Source of the DNA: Ptychodera flava
Taxonomy: Eukaryota; Hemichordata; Enteropneusta; Ptychoderidae
Length of the DNA stretch: 64,000 bases
Assembly: GCF_041260155.1 (NCBI RefSeq)
Contig: NC_091938.1
Span: 19,118,632 to 19,182,631, forward strand
Direction of reading: 5' to 3'
Position numbers and translations under genes: made by a program. Below, one piece after another: positions 1 to 13,520 of this stretch; the stretch's first letter is position 1; every line of letters starts with the position of its first letter. The notes under the pieces were generated by a model. The model made no database searches and was not told the DNA's origin. It was given only the letters and a program-made list of their open reading frames with translations.

Positions 1-279
1 TACGTGAAGCAAGTTTAGAAGGTAAGTTAGGAAACATTGTGGACAGAGTTCTGTTAAGGCACCACAGGAGGAAAATGACACTTAAGGCACAGACGGCGAA
101 GCGATGAGGGCGTAGAACAAAACCAAAATATTTAATGTATTTTTACTCATAATATCGTTTAATTCTGTATTCCTTCGCAAAAGCGTACTAGTATTATGTC
201 AAAGATAATTGACTTTTATTAATGTTTTTGAATGTATCCGACATTTGTGAAGACTGTCGTTCTTACTACAATGCCTTTT

Positions 280-2705
280 AAGGTATTGTGTCTCGATGTG
301 GGGTACACATTGGGGGTAGGTTCGGTTAGAGAGAGACAGAATAGGCCGGAGACAGCTTTGTATTGTGTCTTAGTATGACCAAGTTCAAATCTTGACCTTT
401 ATTACTATCACAGGTTCATATATACAGTGTAGTATGAATAATCATTAGAATCAATGAATGACACGACTAACTAATGACACGCCCAATGCATAATCTACAT
501 AATTAGTAAGAGGTGGTGGGCGGAGCTACACCATACACGTGATTCCCAACATCCTCCCGCCAGCAAGATAAAGAGTTTCAAAAATCTTACACAACTGAAT
601 TCAAAAATGCAAAAAACAACACGAAATAAATCTCAAGAGTAAAGTGTCTATGATAAGCGTAAGATTGGAAAGAATAATCTGAAAGATCAATGGCGGTTGG
701 TGTCTAATCATGCTTGATAAGAAAGTACGCCTGGTACGGATTAAATCACAATCTGCTTCTGTTTGTGGCGCGTGATACAAACTTCAAAGAGAACTCTAAT
801 GCAAATCCTTATATAAACTATACTTAATTAAATCCTTCTTACAGTACTAGTTCGTTATAAGCTTTAACAGAAGAAACTACAAATAAGATGACGGAAATAC
901 TTTGTGTAAACGTTACATTAATCTCTAATTCAAAAATAACTGTAAGTTACAATCTAACGGATATTCATAGCGAACGTCAAATGAAATCACAACTGAAATA
1001 AGTTCAAAGTTACAAATCTCACAAACTAAGAAAACTCTAAAACTACAAAGCAGTCACTGAAGATAGTGAATGCGTGTCTGAAACAAAAACTTACTAATAC
1101 AGAATTGATGACATTTCCTTTAGTCGTTGACGGGCTTTCATAGCCGCTTCACGAACTGGTCGTGAACTGAATCACACTACTATTTGTAGTGTGTGCACCT
1201 TCGTCAGCGTCGGCGTACGTTTCATTATTTTCAACTTCTGAATTAACTTCTAATGGATACAATTTAGTGATAGGTCTACTAGTTTTGCCGGTACGCGTTC
1301 TGATGCAAGCGGAACGCACTAAACCATCATTTCCTGTGTTAAGTTTTTCAACAATGGCAAGAGACCACCTTATCCGTGGGACGGATTTGTCTTCCACTAG
1401 AACAACATCACCCACCCTTATCTGATTCTGAATGGCTCCCTTCCCTGAAATTCGATCTCTTTCACGCAATGTGTTGAGGTAATCTTGAGACCATCTTTTC
1501 CAGAAATGAGTGTGAATTTTGCCTAAATACTCTGATCTCCTCTGGAGACGTTCTTGGCAACCAAATGTTGGGTCATTTAGCTCCTCTTCATCGATTGAGT
1601 AATATGGCAAAGTTGTGATAAGACGACCATGCAACAAGTGTGAAGGGGTCAAGGTGAAAGATCGTTGGAATCGGTGGAAAGATAAGTCAGTGGACGATCG
1701 TTCAACGTAGCTTCAATTTCAGCAAGAACTGTCTGTAACTCATCGACTGATACGAACGATCGACCGAGAACTTTTTTGAGGGCAGTTTTAGTCAAAAACA
1801 CTCATTTCTGGAAAAGATGGTCTCAAGATTACCTCAACACATTGCGTGAAAGAGATCGAATTTCAGGGAAGGGAGCCATTCAGAATCAGATAAGGGTGGG
1901 TGATGTTGTTCTAGTGGAAGACTAATCTGTCCCACGGATAAGGTGGTCTCTTGCCATTGTTGAGGATTCGTTCATTCAAGGCTCTGATATCTTGTATTTT
2001 CGTCGTCATACTCGCAATGGTAGCTTTCAGCACATCGATCTTGCTGGGTTGTAGTGGAGTATTGGAGGTGACGGTTTCTTCAGCCTTTTTGGTAAGTTTG
2101 GTCATCTGCGAGCGGTGGCCCCTTCTGCAACGTTTGTCTCTCTCTATGTCGGACATCTTCGTATCCTGGTCTCGGCACCAACAAATGTGGGGTACACACT
2201 TGGGGGTAGGTTCGGTTAGAGAGAGACAGAATAGGCCGGAGACAGCTTTGTATTGTGTCTTAGTATGACCAAGTTCAAATCTTGACCTTTATTACTATCA
2301 CAGGTCCATATATACAGTGTAGTATGAATAATCATTAGAATCAATGAATGACACGACTAACTAATGACACGCCCAATGCATAATCTACATAATTAGTAAA
2401 TGGTTGGTGGGCGGAGCTACACCATACAGGATTCCCAACACTCGAAAGCGAAGACTATTCTTAATAAAACTTTCAACCTTTCACTAACCAAATAAACAAT
2501 AAAGATCAGGATCACCGTTCAAATTTCGGTACCAGAGAAACAAATTACCTAGCTTTTACTGATACCTAAATGGCCGTCATCCCTGTTCACTCTATTGCGT
2601 AAAATAACATTTGCGAAAAACTAAGACAGTAAAACTTTTTTTCACTACAAAAATTTAAAATGAGCCCCAACAAGTGATAGATCAGAAGAGAATGATATCT
2701 TTATG
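280..2705 (+). mobile_element. AAGGTA-type MITE, split by a BEL/Pao element
   Basis: A short interspersed element starting TTTTAAGGTA and continuing after the insertion (2446 onward) with the family sequence: AACTTTCAACC, AAATTTCGGTACCAGAGAAAC, ATGGCCGTCATCC, TTTAAAATGAGCCCCAACAA. The unsplit counterpart is at 38,768-39,050. Confidence 0.65.
297..2440 (-). mobile_element. Broken BEL/Pao LTR retrotransposon
   Basis: A fossil element, minus-strand orientation. Two 255-bp LTRs (297-551 and 2186-2440) begin and end TG...CA on the minus strand and are flanked by the 5-bp target duplication CTCGA (292-296, 2441-2445). Copy B holds the empty site. Next to the right-hand LTR is a primer-binding-type start (TTGGTGCCGAGACC on the minus strand), then a gag-like N-terminus (about 1911-2156). 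Toward the other LTR lies the BEL-type integrase C-terminal region (1149-1652; HFWKRWSQDYL, RVGDVVLVED, RPITKLYPLE). Most of pol is gone and part of the integrase region is also present in inverted form, so the element is heavily broken. The LTRs differ at few sites and the insertion post-dates the gene duplication, so it is fairly young. Confidence 0.9.
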
Positions 2706-3020
2706 ACTTAGGAACGTGTACGAAGTTTATGTATTTGAGAAATTAGCTGATTTCATGGTACAGTGCATAATGACTGCAGTACACCTTATTGTCAACATAT
2801 AGATAAGCCACTGGCAGTAGTATCGTACATCTACAACAATCCGGGAGACATTATACCAGCTGATGCTCAGTCCACAAGGTTAGTAAGCTCTAAGTGGGAG
2901 TTAGATTTCTTAATATGAATGGACATGTTATCCTTTGCAGAGATCCCCTTCACCCGAGGAATAACAAGTCCCTCTCGGTGATATTGTATACCCCATCACA
3001 CTAGCAGAAAATTTTTCGAG

Positions 3021-3350
3021 TAAATAGCGGGAAATGGACACTTTCTCGCTTTTAGCGAGAATACTGCGAGGTTTCACCTTTTCTTTTCACATTTTTTCAC
3101 CTTTTCTCTCCATGAATCTGCGAGAAGCAAAATTCTCGCAATCAAGTGGCGAAATTTTGCTTTGCGTGAATTTTTTTTCTTGCAGATTGCCAGCGAGAAA
3201 AACAAATTCACGCTAATTGATTGCTAGAATTTTGTTTCTTGCAAAGTCATGGCGAGAAAAAATTCTAGCCTATTGAGTGAGTGGGAAAAAAAATCTCGCA
3301 GCATTCTCGCAAAAAAGCGCGAGAGTGTCAGTTTCTAGCTATTTTTCGCA
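3021..3350. mobile_element. Foldback MITE with CTCGC-rich arms
   Basis: The arms GGACACTTTCTCGCTTTTAG (left) and their imperfect complement (CGCGAGAGTGTCAG, right) bracket about 330 bases. The interior repeats GCGAGAAAAA-type words in both orientations. No coding sequence. Confidence 0.55.
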
Positions 3351-4147
3351 GTATTTCCTACTTGTGTCAGTTTGGAATGCGAGTGAACGTCTAAATTTTG
3401 AATTTTCATGAAATGAATAGGCTGGCTTTCACTGGTCTGTAACTCAACTGCGAGCCGTGTAAAGTCCGTATGCTCGACGACACATGATAAAAAGCTAAGC
3501 CTCATATTTGCCCTTCCAAATCAGGCGAACGCGGTTGTCAACCTGCGAGGCCAGGCAAAAAGTAACTTTAGTGTGATTGGCTACTTCTGTGGACATAATG
3601 CTGCGGAATATTCAGAAAGCAAAGAGTTAGTAATTAGACGTTCAGAACACTCCACATGTATTGGCGATATTTCAGCGATAGCACTAAAATTATCTTATTT
3701 CTTATCTTCATGCTGTGAAAGTTAATTAAAGGTAGTATGCACCTGTAGAAAGTTAAAGACGTTAACTTTTGCAACTTTCGTAAACGAAACTTTCAACCAT
3801 TTCCTTACCAAATCAAGAATAAAGATAAGGGATCACCGTGTTTAATTTGGTACAAGAGAAACAAATAACCCAACAGTTATTGGCATTAAAATTCAATATG
3901 GCCTACACCACTGTGCTAATTCTATTGAAAAATAAAAATACTAAAAAGGTGGAAGTTGTCCCCGGGGTTATTGTTCGCCCAGTTCAAGGCGATTAATTCG
4001 TTTCTTCGCTTCGATAAAGTTTGTATGTGCGATGTGTGATAGTGAGCATGCGTGCGTGAGTGCTTCAAGAACTCTACAACGTGTGGAGCGGTCTCAGTCA
4101 GAAAAATGTAACAACTTAGCCGGCTATTAAACCACTCTTTTTTGGGA

Positions 4148-4235
4148 GTGGAGATTTAGCCGAGCGGTTCTCTCTGTGGCCTCTCCGCTAGGCGACTGAT
4201 GCCGTATGTTGTGGGTTCGAACCCGATTGAAAACT
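4148..4235 (+). repeat. tRNA-derived SINE head
   Basis: Contains an A-box-like TTAGCCGAGCGGT and a perfect B box GGGTTCGAACCC about 50 bases apart, with a class-II (Leu/Ser-like) spacing. Acceptor-stem halves do not pair, so it is not a working tRNA gene. A related head lies at 16,110-16,200, and a B-box remnant (GTTCGAACCCGATTGAAA) at 10,953. Confidence 0.65.
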
Positions 4236-5865
4236 AGCCGTATTTTCCCTACACCAACAGCTTTAAAGTGATCCCCATAAATGGTATATTAGAAAGAATT
4301 GTTAAACTTTAGAGTCCTGATATCTGTCCTGTGTGCATAGTACATTTAAGTGATATGGGTTCGCATGTTTGCTTTGTGTTCTGAAAACCAAGTGAAAGAA
4401 GATATACGTCAAGTTAATATCACCACTATTTTGCAATCATTTAGTGACGTCAATATCAGAGTGACACGGCTTGATCTCCTTGACCCCTAGGTCACAAGGG
4501 CAGGAATGGGTGACATCCATTACGGCAGTCAACAGAATCAAGAAAGTGAACACAGCTGTCATCTCGGTGTCAGTTTTTCCTAAACCAGAGGACAGTATGA
4601 ACTTAGATATTCAGATGAGATTCTTTGAAAAGGAGGTGAGTTTTTCCTTCCTCATCCAAACCAACACAGGCTATGTAGTCACACGACAAAGTGTAAAGCT
4701 ATACCTATGCATTCTAATATTTGTTATTGGGACATTAATCTGTAAAGTCTTTTTAATTGATCGAATGAGATGAGACTTCGCTTATCCTGTGTTTCTCTTT
4801 TTCCATCTTTTATAGGAAGGGTATTCCCCTGTTTGTTCCTTCATGAAACTAGAAGCTAAACATGGGTAATGTGTTCATTTATTCAGTGTATTATATTTTC
4901 ATGATGCCTCTCATTAGCCTGATAAAGTATTGCATATTGGCCGGAGGCCTTTAAACGCAATAAACGCATTATTATATAAAGTGATAAATGCCATTCGCGT
5001 CTCATTATTATGAATAACTATGTAGATGGTCATGCCTGACATCTTTTCTAGTTTTCAAATTTTGTTGCAAAATGGAGATAAAAAGGCCTTAATGCATGAG
5101 TCATCGGGAAGCGTTGACATCCGAATTCCATTCATGAGTGTGCGTTCTGCTGTTTCTACACAAACAGTTTTTGATAACTTATCCGGACTTACACTGATTT
5201 TGATCACGCCACAGTGGTTACTATCAACTAAAAATCGGACAAGTTAAATTTGTAGTTTTGTGTCTCTGTTTGTTTCTGCAGCTTGTGGTCAGATTTTTTT
5301 ACAATTGTTTGTTTTTTGCTACAATTTAATTAAAATAATAATTACTGAATGTAGCGCAGGTGGAACCATGTGTTTTACCTATATTCTGTGTGACGTCTAA
5401 CGAGTAGTATAACAAAATGTTTTTATGCACGTGCACGTAAGCTGTTCCACACAGGGTCTACCTAAACACGTTGTTTCATGTAGAAAAAAAATACACAATC
5501 AACTTTAACTTAGCAAGTTACACTTTATCTTTACAACCGTCTCCCTACCGCCTTCCAAGATGTGCACATTCGTTAAGCCAACCATTTTGCAGAACATTTT
5601 GACAGGAGAAAAAAGACAGACAACATTCTTGCAACATTCTAAAAACAACCGACACTTTATCTTAAGAATTAAGACCATAAACGGTAGAAACAAAGATCGA
5701 GATTCCCAAACCCTGGTTATCATTGCATTATTGCATGGAATACACTTCTATCAACATTTAACCCAAAACGACACAGCGCAAACTTTCATGGGATTGTAAA
5801 AGCTGTAAAAAGTGAAAATGGGTATCTCTCGAATTCAGCTAATGACAATGACAGACGGCATGTTA

Positions 5866-6115
5866 AGGTAGTATGCGCTTACCAAATTAAAGACTTAAAG
5901 TTTTGCTCAATCTTTCCTGAATGAAATTTTCAGCCATACTTCTAGCAAATCGAGGATAAAAATCAGGCGTCAACAAACAAAGTTTGATACTAGAGAAACT
6001 ACTGTAATTATTTTACAGTTATTGATATTTGAAATTCAAAATGGCCACCATCCGTGTGTGAACCCTTTGCAAAAAAATAAATTTTCGATTTCCTAAAATG
6101 TAAGTTTTGTTCACA
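5866..6115 (+). mobile_element. AAGGTA-type MITE copy
   Basis: Starts TTAAGGTAGTATGCGC and carries the family middle (TTTGATACTAGAGAAAC, CAAAATGGCCACCATCC). In copy B the same element (40,853-40,955) has lost about 200 bases of its right part. Confidence 0.6.
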
Positions 6116-7897
6116 AAGCAGATGGACTGTGCCATCACTCAAGCATCTCCATTAGAATAGATCTGGACAGCAGGCGACATGCTAGACACTGATTACATTT
6201 CTTTCATATCTGTTTTCTTTAGCATGTGGAGTACCATCGGATGTAAAGTAACCAACAGTGGCAAGCTGGACACGTTGGACTACGTTGAATGTGCATGTGG
6301 CCATCTTGGTAGCTTAGCTGTAATAACGATCATGGGGAAGAGTCCGAAGGTATGCATACTTTAAGTTCTGCTCATCAAGTTCATGGTCAATCGAGAGACA
6401 CAGAAATGACAATAGTAAACAGTTATTTCTCGCCGTTCAGTTGTCCACTCTAATCGAATTTTGTAACTTAAGTTTACATCTTTTAGCAATTATTGTATCG
6501 TTGCCTTGTTCATATTCCCCGACAAAACAGATAGGTTTTTGCAAGTGCTGAATTCTTCGATCTCTGTATTGTAGATAATGTCTGTTTTACCAACGAATTG
6601 ATTATATAAGCACAACCAAGAAAAAAGAGTAAATGATTAATTAACTATTTTCATAAACCACAATGAAGGTAATCGCTTAGATGAAAATAAAGCTCAAGAA
6701 AACAAAAACCTCTCTTCTACGCTCTGGTAGTTGGTATAACTGAGAGTATCCGGTCACTGCAAATTTTCATACATCTATAGCATTGTGAAAGATATATTAT
6801 CGATCATTAGGTGTAGGAGATAGTTTTAGCGTTGCCCATTTCTAGATTTATAACATGTCGCCCTCCTGGCGAAGAATCGAAAATTGACTAACCCTTTTAC
6901 GGTTTATTATCAACCAATCATTTGCAGCCATTTCTCGAAGCCGCAGCTGTTCCTATATTGACACTGTGTTGTTCGCTGTCTTTATTTTCATCGTTATAAG
7001 TTTGTTTGCTGTATTCATGGCTAGGTGAGTACGTGTCGCTATCAGTTTTACGTATAAGCAACAGATAAGAGATTTCGAAACTAACGTTAATGAGTTTCAT
7101 GTCCTGCCTTGATCTTGAACGAGGCAATATAGAGAGCAGCTTTCAGTCTAATGAAACGTTATCACTTTTGTGTGTTTTTTACTAACGGAAATGTAATTTC
7201 TACTTTTCTTTACCCCAATGCTAGACTGACATCGGACTTCTACGTGGTACTTGCGCAGGCTATTCTTTCGTTTTCTTTCTTCCCTATCCTTGTTGCTATG
7301 GACGCTCTACTTGACAACCAAGAGTATGAGGTATATTAAATATGTAACTCTATATCGATGATTATATACACGAAATAATGCATTTACATGAACGGTACAC
7401 TGTGTTACGGGATTGTGTCTTTGATCGTTGCGACCTATGGGCTTTGATAACCAATCAAAGGCACTTCCTTGTTTGCCTCAGGTATGTAAATGAAAGTGTG
7501 TGTTTCCAAGTTCTAATGAGGGAAGGTATTTCAATATGAATGCATTATTATAAGAAAAACATATCTACCATCTCTCTTATATTTTCGTGTTTGCATGAAC
7601 CACAGGTATTTAAAAGTATTTACATTTCCCGTCTTTGTAGAAATCCAATCGGCTGGTTATGGCATTCTCCCATGTGGCGCTGCTCAGCAACTCTTTCTGG
7701 ATGATGAACCTGAGTGTTCAATTTTTCATTCGTCTGAAGTACTACTTGTATCGAAGTACCCCTGCAAGGTGATTAGAAATATCCTCTCATGGCTTCCAAC
7801 TTTTATCTGATACACGTTCAACAAAGTCCCTTTTAAATAGTGGTTCTTGTTACATTGAATGTGAACAGTGAATATTTCAATAATGAAAGTGTTAATA

Positions 7898-8600
7898 GTC
7901 GCGCCAGCGGCTTACTGACTACGCATGCGCATATTCATAATATACTATGCGAGTAACCGGAAGTGTACCCTACTTTCATGGGCGCCGCCATGTTTTTTTG
8001 AGTACTCGTAAATAAACAAATACGAAACGTGCAAATTATTATTTTATAACATGCCATTTATAAAATATATCTCTTTTATTAGCCAGTAAGTGTTATTATC
8101 CACCTTGTCGCTGATACAAAATATCGTTAATATCACGCATAAAAACTGGAAAAAGGGAGAAAACTGTCATGCATATGAACGGGGGGGGGCATACGCAAAG
8201 AATGCTGGGATTGAATTTTAGAAAAGCGCCCCCGTGTCAATATCTAGATTCGAAAGTTGCCGGTATTTGGGGAACGCTATAGTTTTCAGCTTGCAAGTGG
8301 AAGGTGGGCAGTGCGGTTACCATTGCAATGATAATGATGGCATAATGCGTCCCTTGTTTAACACAATAGGCTGTTATCATGGTAAAAATTGGCAATTTTG
8401 TCCCACATTTTTACACATTACAAAAAATCTATACCTGCACTGCTGCAGGGTTTGACTTCGTGTACGTACGTGAACTGCTTTCAACAGAGGGAAACTGGTC
8501 ATAGTTGTCATACAAACGTATACCGGTATGAACTAACAATTAATTCTATTTTATCATGAATCAATACAAATAACGTTGCCAATCTTACCCCTGGCGCGAC
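7898..8600. mobile_element. Non-autonomous DNA transposon, GTCGCGCCAG ends
   Basis: Inverted ends GTCGCGCCAG (7898-7907) and CTGGCGCGAC (8591-8600) bound about 700 bases absent from copy B, whose intron reads straight across at about 42,760. The target is AT-rich and the exact duplication is unclear. An extra 25 bases on the right may also belong to the insertion. No transposase is visible. Confidence 0.65.
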
Positions 8601-11600
8601 ACCAAGGGCTGAGCCCTATATAATATTATTTGACGATGAAGTTCTTTGGAACGAAAATTACTGAGATTGTTTGTTTGTTTGTTTGTTTTGAGGGTTCTGA
8701 AGCATAAACATTGGCTATATTAGGGTGCACTCGTTTGCCAGCTATCCCAGTGGGCTAAGATAGTCTGGCTCCCGCTTGCTTGTCTTTTCACGGCAGCAGT
8801 CACTGACCATTGCGTTAACCCCACGATCTACGCAACAGCTTACTACTAACTCGACAATCTGCTGAACTTTACTTCTTCAATGTACTATGTTTTGATATTT
8901 ATATGCCCAAGTCTAGTAGTAATGGTATTGCAAATTTAAGTTAGGAAGGTTCTTTCAAAACCATGGATATACGCCATCGATTTGTATGACCCTAAAAACG
9001 ATGGCATAACTCCTTGGTGTACAAGAACTGTTGCAGCATGCCCTTGTCTTACAGAGTTTTGTACGTCTTTTGTGGCTGGGTGATACCTTGTGTAGTCCTT
9101 GCGTGTCTGATTTGGATGTTACCTACCGACAAGGAGCCCAACAGGTAATGGCAAACTAAATTTGCATAAATCGTATATTTATCATGAAGAACAAAATGTT
9201 CCGCTATTGACAAAGCATACAAGTGAGTCCATAAATCTGCCCATAGTTAGTCTTGTTTTGTCTACGTCTAATATCTTAATCATACGATTTTGATTCCTTT
9301 ATTTCATCATTTGAACATGATGTGCCCAATTTTGCGTTTTACCTACAGCCGTCCGGATGTAGACGCTTCAGCCATTGTGTCTTCGATAGATGTGATGGCA
9401 CTCCTTATCTCATCGGTATGTATGTATGTTGTTGTCGATGTAAGCAACAAGAATCAAAACCTACTCAGTAAAAGTAGTCTACAATTTAGGTTCCAATTTA
9501 TTCTGTGATTATTTAATGATTACAAATGTATTTCTCGTAGTGAAACGACGCCACTGATATTATGTTCCTTTCTTGAGCATTTATAATTTGAAAGTTCGTA
9601 TTAATGGGGACCTCAATATATTGGGATATGAGAATCCCAAGAAGTAGGAATTTAAGAATTGCACTTATTGATATTTAATATTTGTGATTTTCAATTAGTT
9701 ACACATTATTCTGCGCCTTATAGATAAATGCCTTGTGTTTCTACTCAAGTATTCATATGTAGGTCTCGAAAATAATATGGATTACCATTGACTGTTTTAA
9801 TCTGATGGAGGGGAAATTGACATTCTGGTGTTCTAGTCTTATGCATTTTTTTCAATTCAAGGTAACGTACTGGTGTACTGCCGCGATTATCGTATGCTGG
9901 CTGAGCTGGTCAAACTTATCCGGGGACCCGAGGAGGAGATACTGAGGTAAGCGATATCATTGTCTCGTCTGTACGTGAGATTTGGAAATTATTATGCACA
10001 AACTGAGGCTTAGGGCAGATTTCCGTTATCTCAAAATCATACAATTTTGTTCCTGTCTACAGATTATAAAACACAAAGTGAAATTGAAATTTCTTTCTCT
10101 GTTAAAAATTGGAAATATAATATTTTCACAAATTTAACTGAGAATAGGTTGATTTTGAATTTTTGATATCGATATCTTGTTTTCCTAAATAGTTCCCGGA
10201 CTTTAATGATGCCATCCCAATCTATCACTTCATTCCTCTTAATACTTGGGGTATCTTGGGAAAAGATGAAAAAAACTTAACAACTTCGATATCGATGTGT
10301 AAAGCTTAAGGTGGGGCTTTGATTGTTTTTTTTTTATTCTGTTTTCTTAACTTTAAATAATAACATTGTCTTTAATCATATATCCTGTCACCGGACATGA
10401 AAACTATTTCCATTATATTACAGTGCGAAAATGGAATCAGCCATCGTACTCCATTCAATATTCATTGTGACCCGGATCATCAATTTTGCTGTTCGTGTGA
10501 TCGAAAACCCTGTAAATTCTATGTATCTATTTGCATGTTGCGTTTTTACGGAGGTAAGATTTCCATTTAAATGTATTTCCACTCAATAGTCGCATCCTAT
10601 TGAATGTCCATACAGAAACCAATTTCGTTGTTTCAATGACGCCAATAATACAAACTCTTTACGTCAGAATTGCATCAATCGTCATTTTGTCGCAAATTTT
10701 CAAATGTTAATCAACCAGACCAACAGTCAAAACATTAACTCCCTTAATCGTATGTATATGGGAAACCGGTGAAAAAATGTAAGATATGATCAAAATGAAA
10801 AATGCTGTTACATTTCTAACATTTTATCTTCATTGCCAATGTTGCCCTATGAATTCAAACTACAAATATATACATGAAGCAAACACGCATAATTTTTCGA
10901 GCCCGTTGTTTGAATATCATACCTGTTTATTGGACATCAAGGCGGAGTTCGTAGTTCGAACCCGATTGAAACCATCGTCGTACAGATTTTTACGGACAAT
11001 GCGTTCATTATTTCTCTTTGATTTCCATTTTGCAGGGTTCTGTCATCTATCTTGGGTTCTTTGCTACTAATAAGGAGGTTGGTAAACAGTAATGGGTATT
11101 ACAGATAACTTTAGACACAAAATAGTGTTTGAGGTTCCCCCTCTGAAATCTTTCAGAGTCGTGGCTACAATGCAAATATCAATAAAAGTGTGTCACATGC
11201 TTCTGCTAAACAGAAAAGAGATCTTGTCACTAAATATTGTAAATTTGGAATTTCATGTTCTAATTTTCCCCGTAGAATGAGGCTATGACCAATAATTTTG
11301 ACCTCAGCGTATGCAAGGCAACAAACTCCAAACAATATGGCTTCCAGTGTATCACGTCATAGCCGTGCAAATTAATATTTTTGGCGTTGGTTCAGTACCC
11401 AAAAAACAAATTTTTCTACGATCGGTACACTTATTTTCAACGTGCTCTGAAATTTACAGAGCCAGTGTCCAATGCTCATTCCCTGAGGGTCACACTCTTT
11501 GCGGGGTAGTGTGCATGTAGTCTTCAAAAACGTGCTACTGTTCGCGCTTTCCAAACGTAGTATAAAATCCGTGTCCTATAATCGGTAAATTTGCAGACTG

Positions 11601-12730
11601 GCAAAGCTTTCGTCAAAATCCAGGAAAAGGCGCTAAGTAACTATTCCCTTTGTTTTTCTGTTCATCACGTCTAGCTGCTGATTGTCCTAAGAGCTCGATA
11701 TTTCGAGAAGGACGAAGAACACAAACAGGCGGTGCAAGACTTTGAGGATGAAGACTGTCAGAGACTGCAAATTCAAAAAGAAGTGATGGAAAGAAGAAAA
11801 ATAATCGTCAATCGCAGAGTCCTGAGAGGCGTTGAGAGAAAATGCTGAGGTAATATGCGCCTTTTGAAGCTCCAAATTTAGTTTCAGATTAAGAAAATTA
11901 AGCTTGGAAAAATAGCATACTTCTCAGTAAATAGCATTACGTGTTTAACATCAATTTTTGTAAATTTGGAATAATATTTTTCTCTCAGTTTTCTGACGCC
12001 AAAACAAACCTCCTGTTGCTCATGATCGGAATTTTTATGGCAGTGGAGGTTGTGAAAGTATTTACTGTAAAGAATGTTCCTCGATGAATAATACAAAATT
12101 GCCAATGACAAATATTGACAAACGATTGGGTTTGACATTTTGCTTGACTTGGTTCTGGGGTGGTGCAGGCCGTAAAACTATTCCAATAATCCGACATTTT
12201 CTATTTCAAAAGTTAAGTTTAAAATCAATTGAGATCCGATGAAATCTTGTAGTCCAAAATAGCTACTTCATTTGCACTGCCACGATTGCACTGTCTGTGA
12301 TTTGTCAAGTATGTTAAACCGTTTGTTATAGTTCTATCTACTATTTCATAAAATACATATGATTTTGGAAGATTTCCTCTCGTTAGTGTCATAAAATACC
12401 AGAAAACTCCTCCTACCTTGCCTATTTTTGTCCTCGTACAATCATCAGATACGGTCCAGAAGAAGTCGTTTACAATACAGGAATAACGATGAAAATGACG
12501 AGGTAAACATGCGATCCGAAACCATAGTACTAGAAGAGATCTCATAATGCGTCGCTAGCCGTCCCGGTAAAATGTTCAGTACATGTATAATAAATGATAT
12601 ATTTCACTAAAATTGAAAGTATGGTATGAAGCTGTTGAATGTCATTTCCAGTACTTACGATATTTGGGCCTTACCAAAGTCGGACGTCTCTGTAGGCATT
12701 TGACACTATATGGAATAATAATTGTGCTTT

Positions 12731-13425
12731 AAGGTAATGTGCCCATCTCGAAAGTAGGCTTACTCAACATAACATTAAGCACGCAGCAATCAAGAATTAG
12801 AATTATCAATCGTATTCAAAAACATCCAGACAAAGGTTTAAAAGTATAATTACGAAGCCATTTAATTAACACAAAGTAATCTGCATCTTTTTTTCGTTGT
12901 TTTTTTATATTTATTTTATTGTATTGCTTGTTTCATTATGTCTTTATCTTGATAATGGGCCATGAACTTGACTAGTCCTGGTTGACTATTTCTATGGTCC
13001 AAAGCAGATAAAGTTATATTTTTACTGTTATATACCCCTTGTTACTTTTCTCTTATATTTGTATTTTATCTAGTTATATAAACAATGTTATTTATCATAA
13101 AAGTGAACTCTTTAACTTTTGCTCAAAGTTTCGTAAGAAAAACTTCCAAATATTATCTTAAACCAATCGTAAATTAAAAATGAGGGTCACCTTGCAAAGA
13201 TTCGTACTAGAGAAACATATTACGAACAACTTACCGAGATTTTAATTTCAAAATGGCCACCATCTCATTGGTAACTCTATGGGAAAAATAGAGACATTCT
13301 CACCCGAAGAGCTTTAAAATGAACCATCACAAACAGTAAACCACAAAAATATTGAAAACAATTGACGGTCCAGATACCTTACCCCTAGGCGAATTGTACC
13401 TAAACGTAACCATTAGACGTTTCCC
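12731..13425 (+). mobile_element. AAGGTA-type MITE sequence in the 3' flank of copy A
   Basis: An AAGGTAATGTGCC start at 12731 and the family body at about 13,095-13,425 (TTTGCTCAAAGTTTC, AAAATGGCCACCATC, ending near CCTTACCCC). The counterpart in copy B is 49,420-49,715, which retains the GTACCTTAA end. Confidence 0.5.
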
Positions 13426-13520
13426 AACAGTAATCCCTATGAGTTAAAATTCTTCTGTAAGTTAAACATACTAAACTTCTGAAGGTCGAAGAGTCCGCAC
13501 ATACAACGAATGAATTTAAA

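Larger units (their letters stand above)
2955..4250. repeat. 1.3-kb stretch present only in copy A (nested small elements)
   Basis: Copy B jumps from its counterpart of about 2955 to that of about 4250. The stretch holds a foldback element (3021-3350), unassigned sequence, the left part of an AAGGTA-type MITE (3729-3955) and a tRNA-derived SINE head (4148-4235). The right part of that MITE (4258-4360) is still present in copy B at 39,330-39,417, which points to a deletion in B more than an insertion in A. Confidence 0.6.
1..11848 (+). pseudogene. Adhesion GPCR copy A, 3' part (probable pseudogene)
   Basis: This is the upstream member of a tandem gene pair; the window starts inside its GAIN domain. 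Exons matching copy B one for one: 1-21, 2803-2878, 4491-4635, 4816-4865 (all GAIN), 6223-6349 (GPS), 6928-7024 (TM1), 7225-7330 (TM2), 7641-7768 (TM3), 9055-9144 (TM4), 9349-9415 and 9862-9946 (TM5), 10424-10553 (TM6), 11036-11077 (TM7), 11675-11848 (tail and stop). Splice sites are nearly all kept. The TM1 exon is one base shorter than in copy B (a run of T) and the second TM5 exon is one base shorter (C versus CC). Either break would shift the frame inside the membrane domain. The TM3 exon, by contrast, has the correct length here. Exon identity is high, so decay is recent, or the indels are assembly errors in short homopolymers. If both are real the gene cannot make a seven-helix receptor. 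Confidence 0.8.

Noticed and set aside
4148-4235. Functional tRNA gene
   Set aside because: A and B boxes are present but the acceptor stem does not pair and no intact anticodon arm could be drawn. It fits a SINE head.
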